A DNA stretch of 21,172 nucleotides, from contig UQNB01000033.1 in the NCBI GenBank assembly GCA_900542235.1, positions 1 through 21,172 on the forward strand. Direction: 5' to 3'. This stretch comes from an uncultured Collinsella sp. (GTDB taxonomy: Bacteria; Actinomycetota; Coriobacteriia; Coriobacteriales; Coriobacteriaceae). Below are positions 21,133 to 21,172 of the stretch, piece by piece. A model generated the notes under the pieces. That model worked only from the letters and a program-made list of their open reading frames with translations, did not search any database and had not been told where the DNA came from. The translations under genes and the position numbers were made by a program. Within the stretch, counting starts at the first letter, position 1. Each line of letters starts with the position of its first letter.

Positions 21133-21172
21133 TCAGCCGAACACATTGAGCAGATAGGCCGTTCCCGCAGCT
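21133..21172 (-). CDS. Possible 3' end of a minus-strand gene running off the window
   Basis: Read on the minus strand from the window edge, one frame gives AAGTAYLLNVFG and a TGA stop at 21133-21135. The codons (CTG, CTC, GTG, TTC, GGC) are those preferred in this genome and the residues suit the C-terminus of a membrane or globular protein. Only twelve codons are visible, so this is weak. Confidence 0.3.
   Translation of the reverse strand, partial: AAGTAYLLNVFG

Overview
The window is GC-rich chromosomal DNA with dense third-position G/C codon use, good GGAG/AAAGG ribosome-binding sites and short intergenic gaps. Gene content (ATP-dependent PEP carboxykinase, PflX-like radical SAM protein, free-standing B3/B4 protein, DegV, TagO/WecA-type transferase) together with many dispersed palindromic intergenic repeats points to a Gram-positive gut actinomycete of the Coriobacteriia, most like Collinsella. 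This placement rests on overall impression; no marker gene proves it. All protein-coding genes look intact housekeeping or accessory-metabolism genes. I see no prophage, transposase, CRISPR array or recognisable defence cluster.

Layout. 1-4247: the two proline-pathway genes proA and proB lie on the minus strand, separated by a plus-strand S33-family aminopeptidase-like hydrolase. 4327-7601: minus-strand run of nicotinate phosphoribosyltransferase, a small tail-anchored coiled-coil protein, tRNA-Ala(CGC) with its own promoter and terminator, and a PflX-like radical SAM protein. 7602-8126: gene-free stretch with a candidate structured RNA ending in an intrinsic terminator. 8127-10598: plus-strand TagO/WecA-like transferase and trpS. 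10599-15534: gene-free stretch, then minus-strand MGMT-family protein, DegV, MarR regulator, B3/B4 protein and pckA. 15929-20592: plus-strand polysaccharide flippase-like protein, minus-strand metallophosphoesterase, plus-strand CPA1 antiporter with two C-terminal RCK_C repeats. 20593-21172: repeats, a terminator and possibly the 3' end of another minus-strand gene.

The genes do not form one pathway. ProB and ProA catalyse the first two steps from glutamate to proline. PncB feeds NAD salvage, PckA interconverts oxaloacetate and PEP, and the TagO-like enzyme and flippase act in envelope glycopolymer synthesis. The antiporter acts in cation/pH balance.

The most noteworthy content is non-coding. 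At least four repeat families occur between genes. (A) A roughly 40-nt palindrome is found five times, always 11-28 nt beyond the stop codon of a minus-strand gene, in both loop orientations, with a compensatory stem change in one copy. (B) A 184-nt element occurs twice without indels, each time downstream of a plus-strand membrane-protein gene, and its 123-nt core is closed by an 18-bp inverted repeat that carries a compensatory pair change. (C) A palindrome with a conserved 26-nt core has unrelated but self-complementary outer stems in its two copies. (D) Clusters of GGGGACGTTC/TGCCGGCAC motifs resemble REP sequences. These, the candidate RNA before the TagO gene and the promoter-hairpin-terminator unit before the B3/B4 gene are the best leads for something undescribed.
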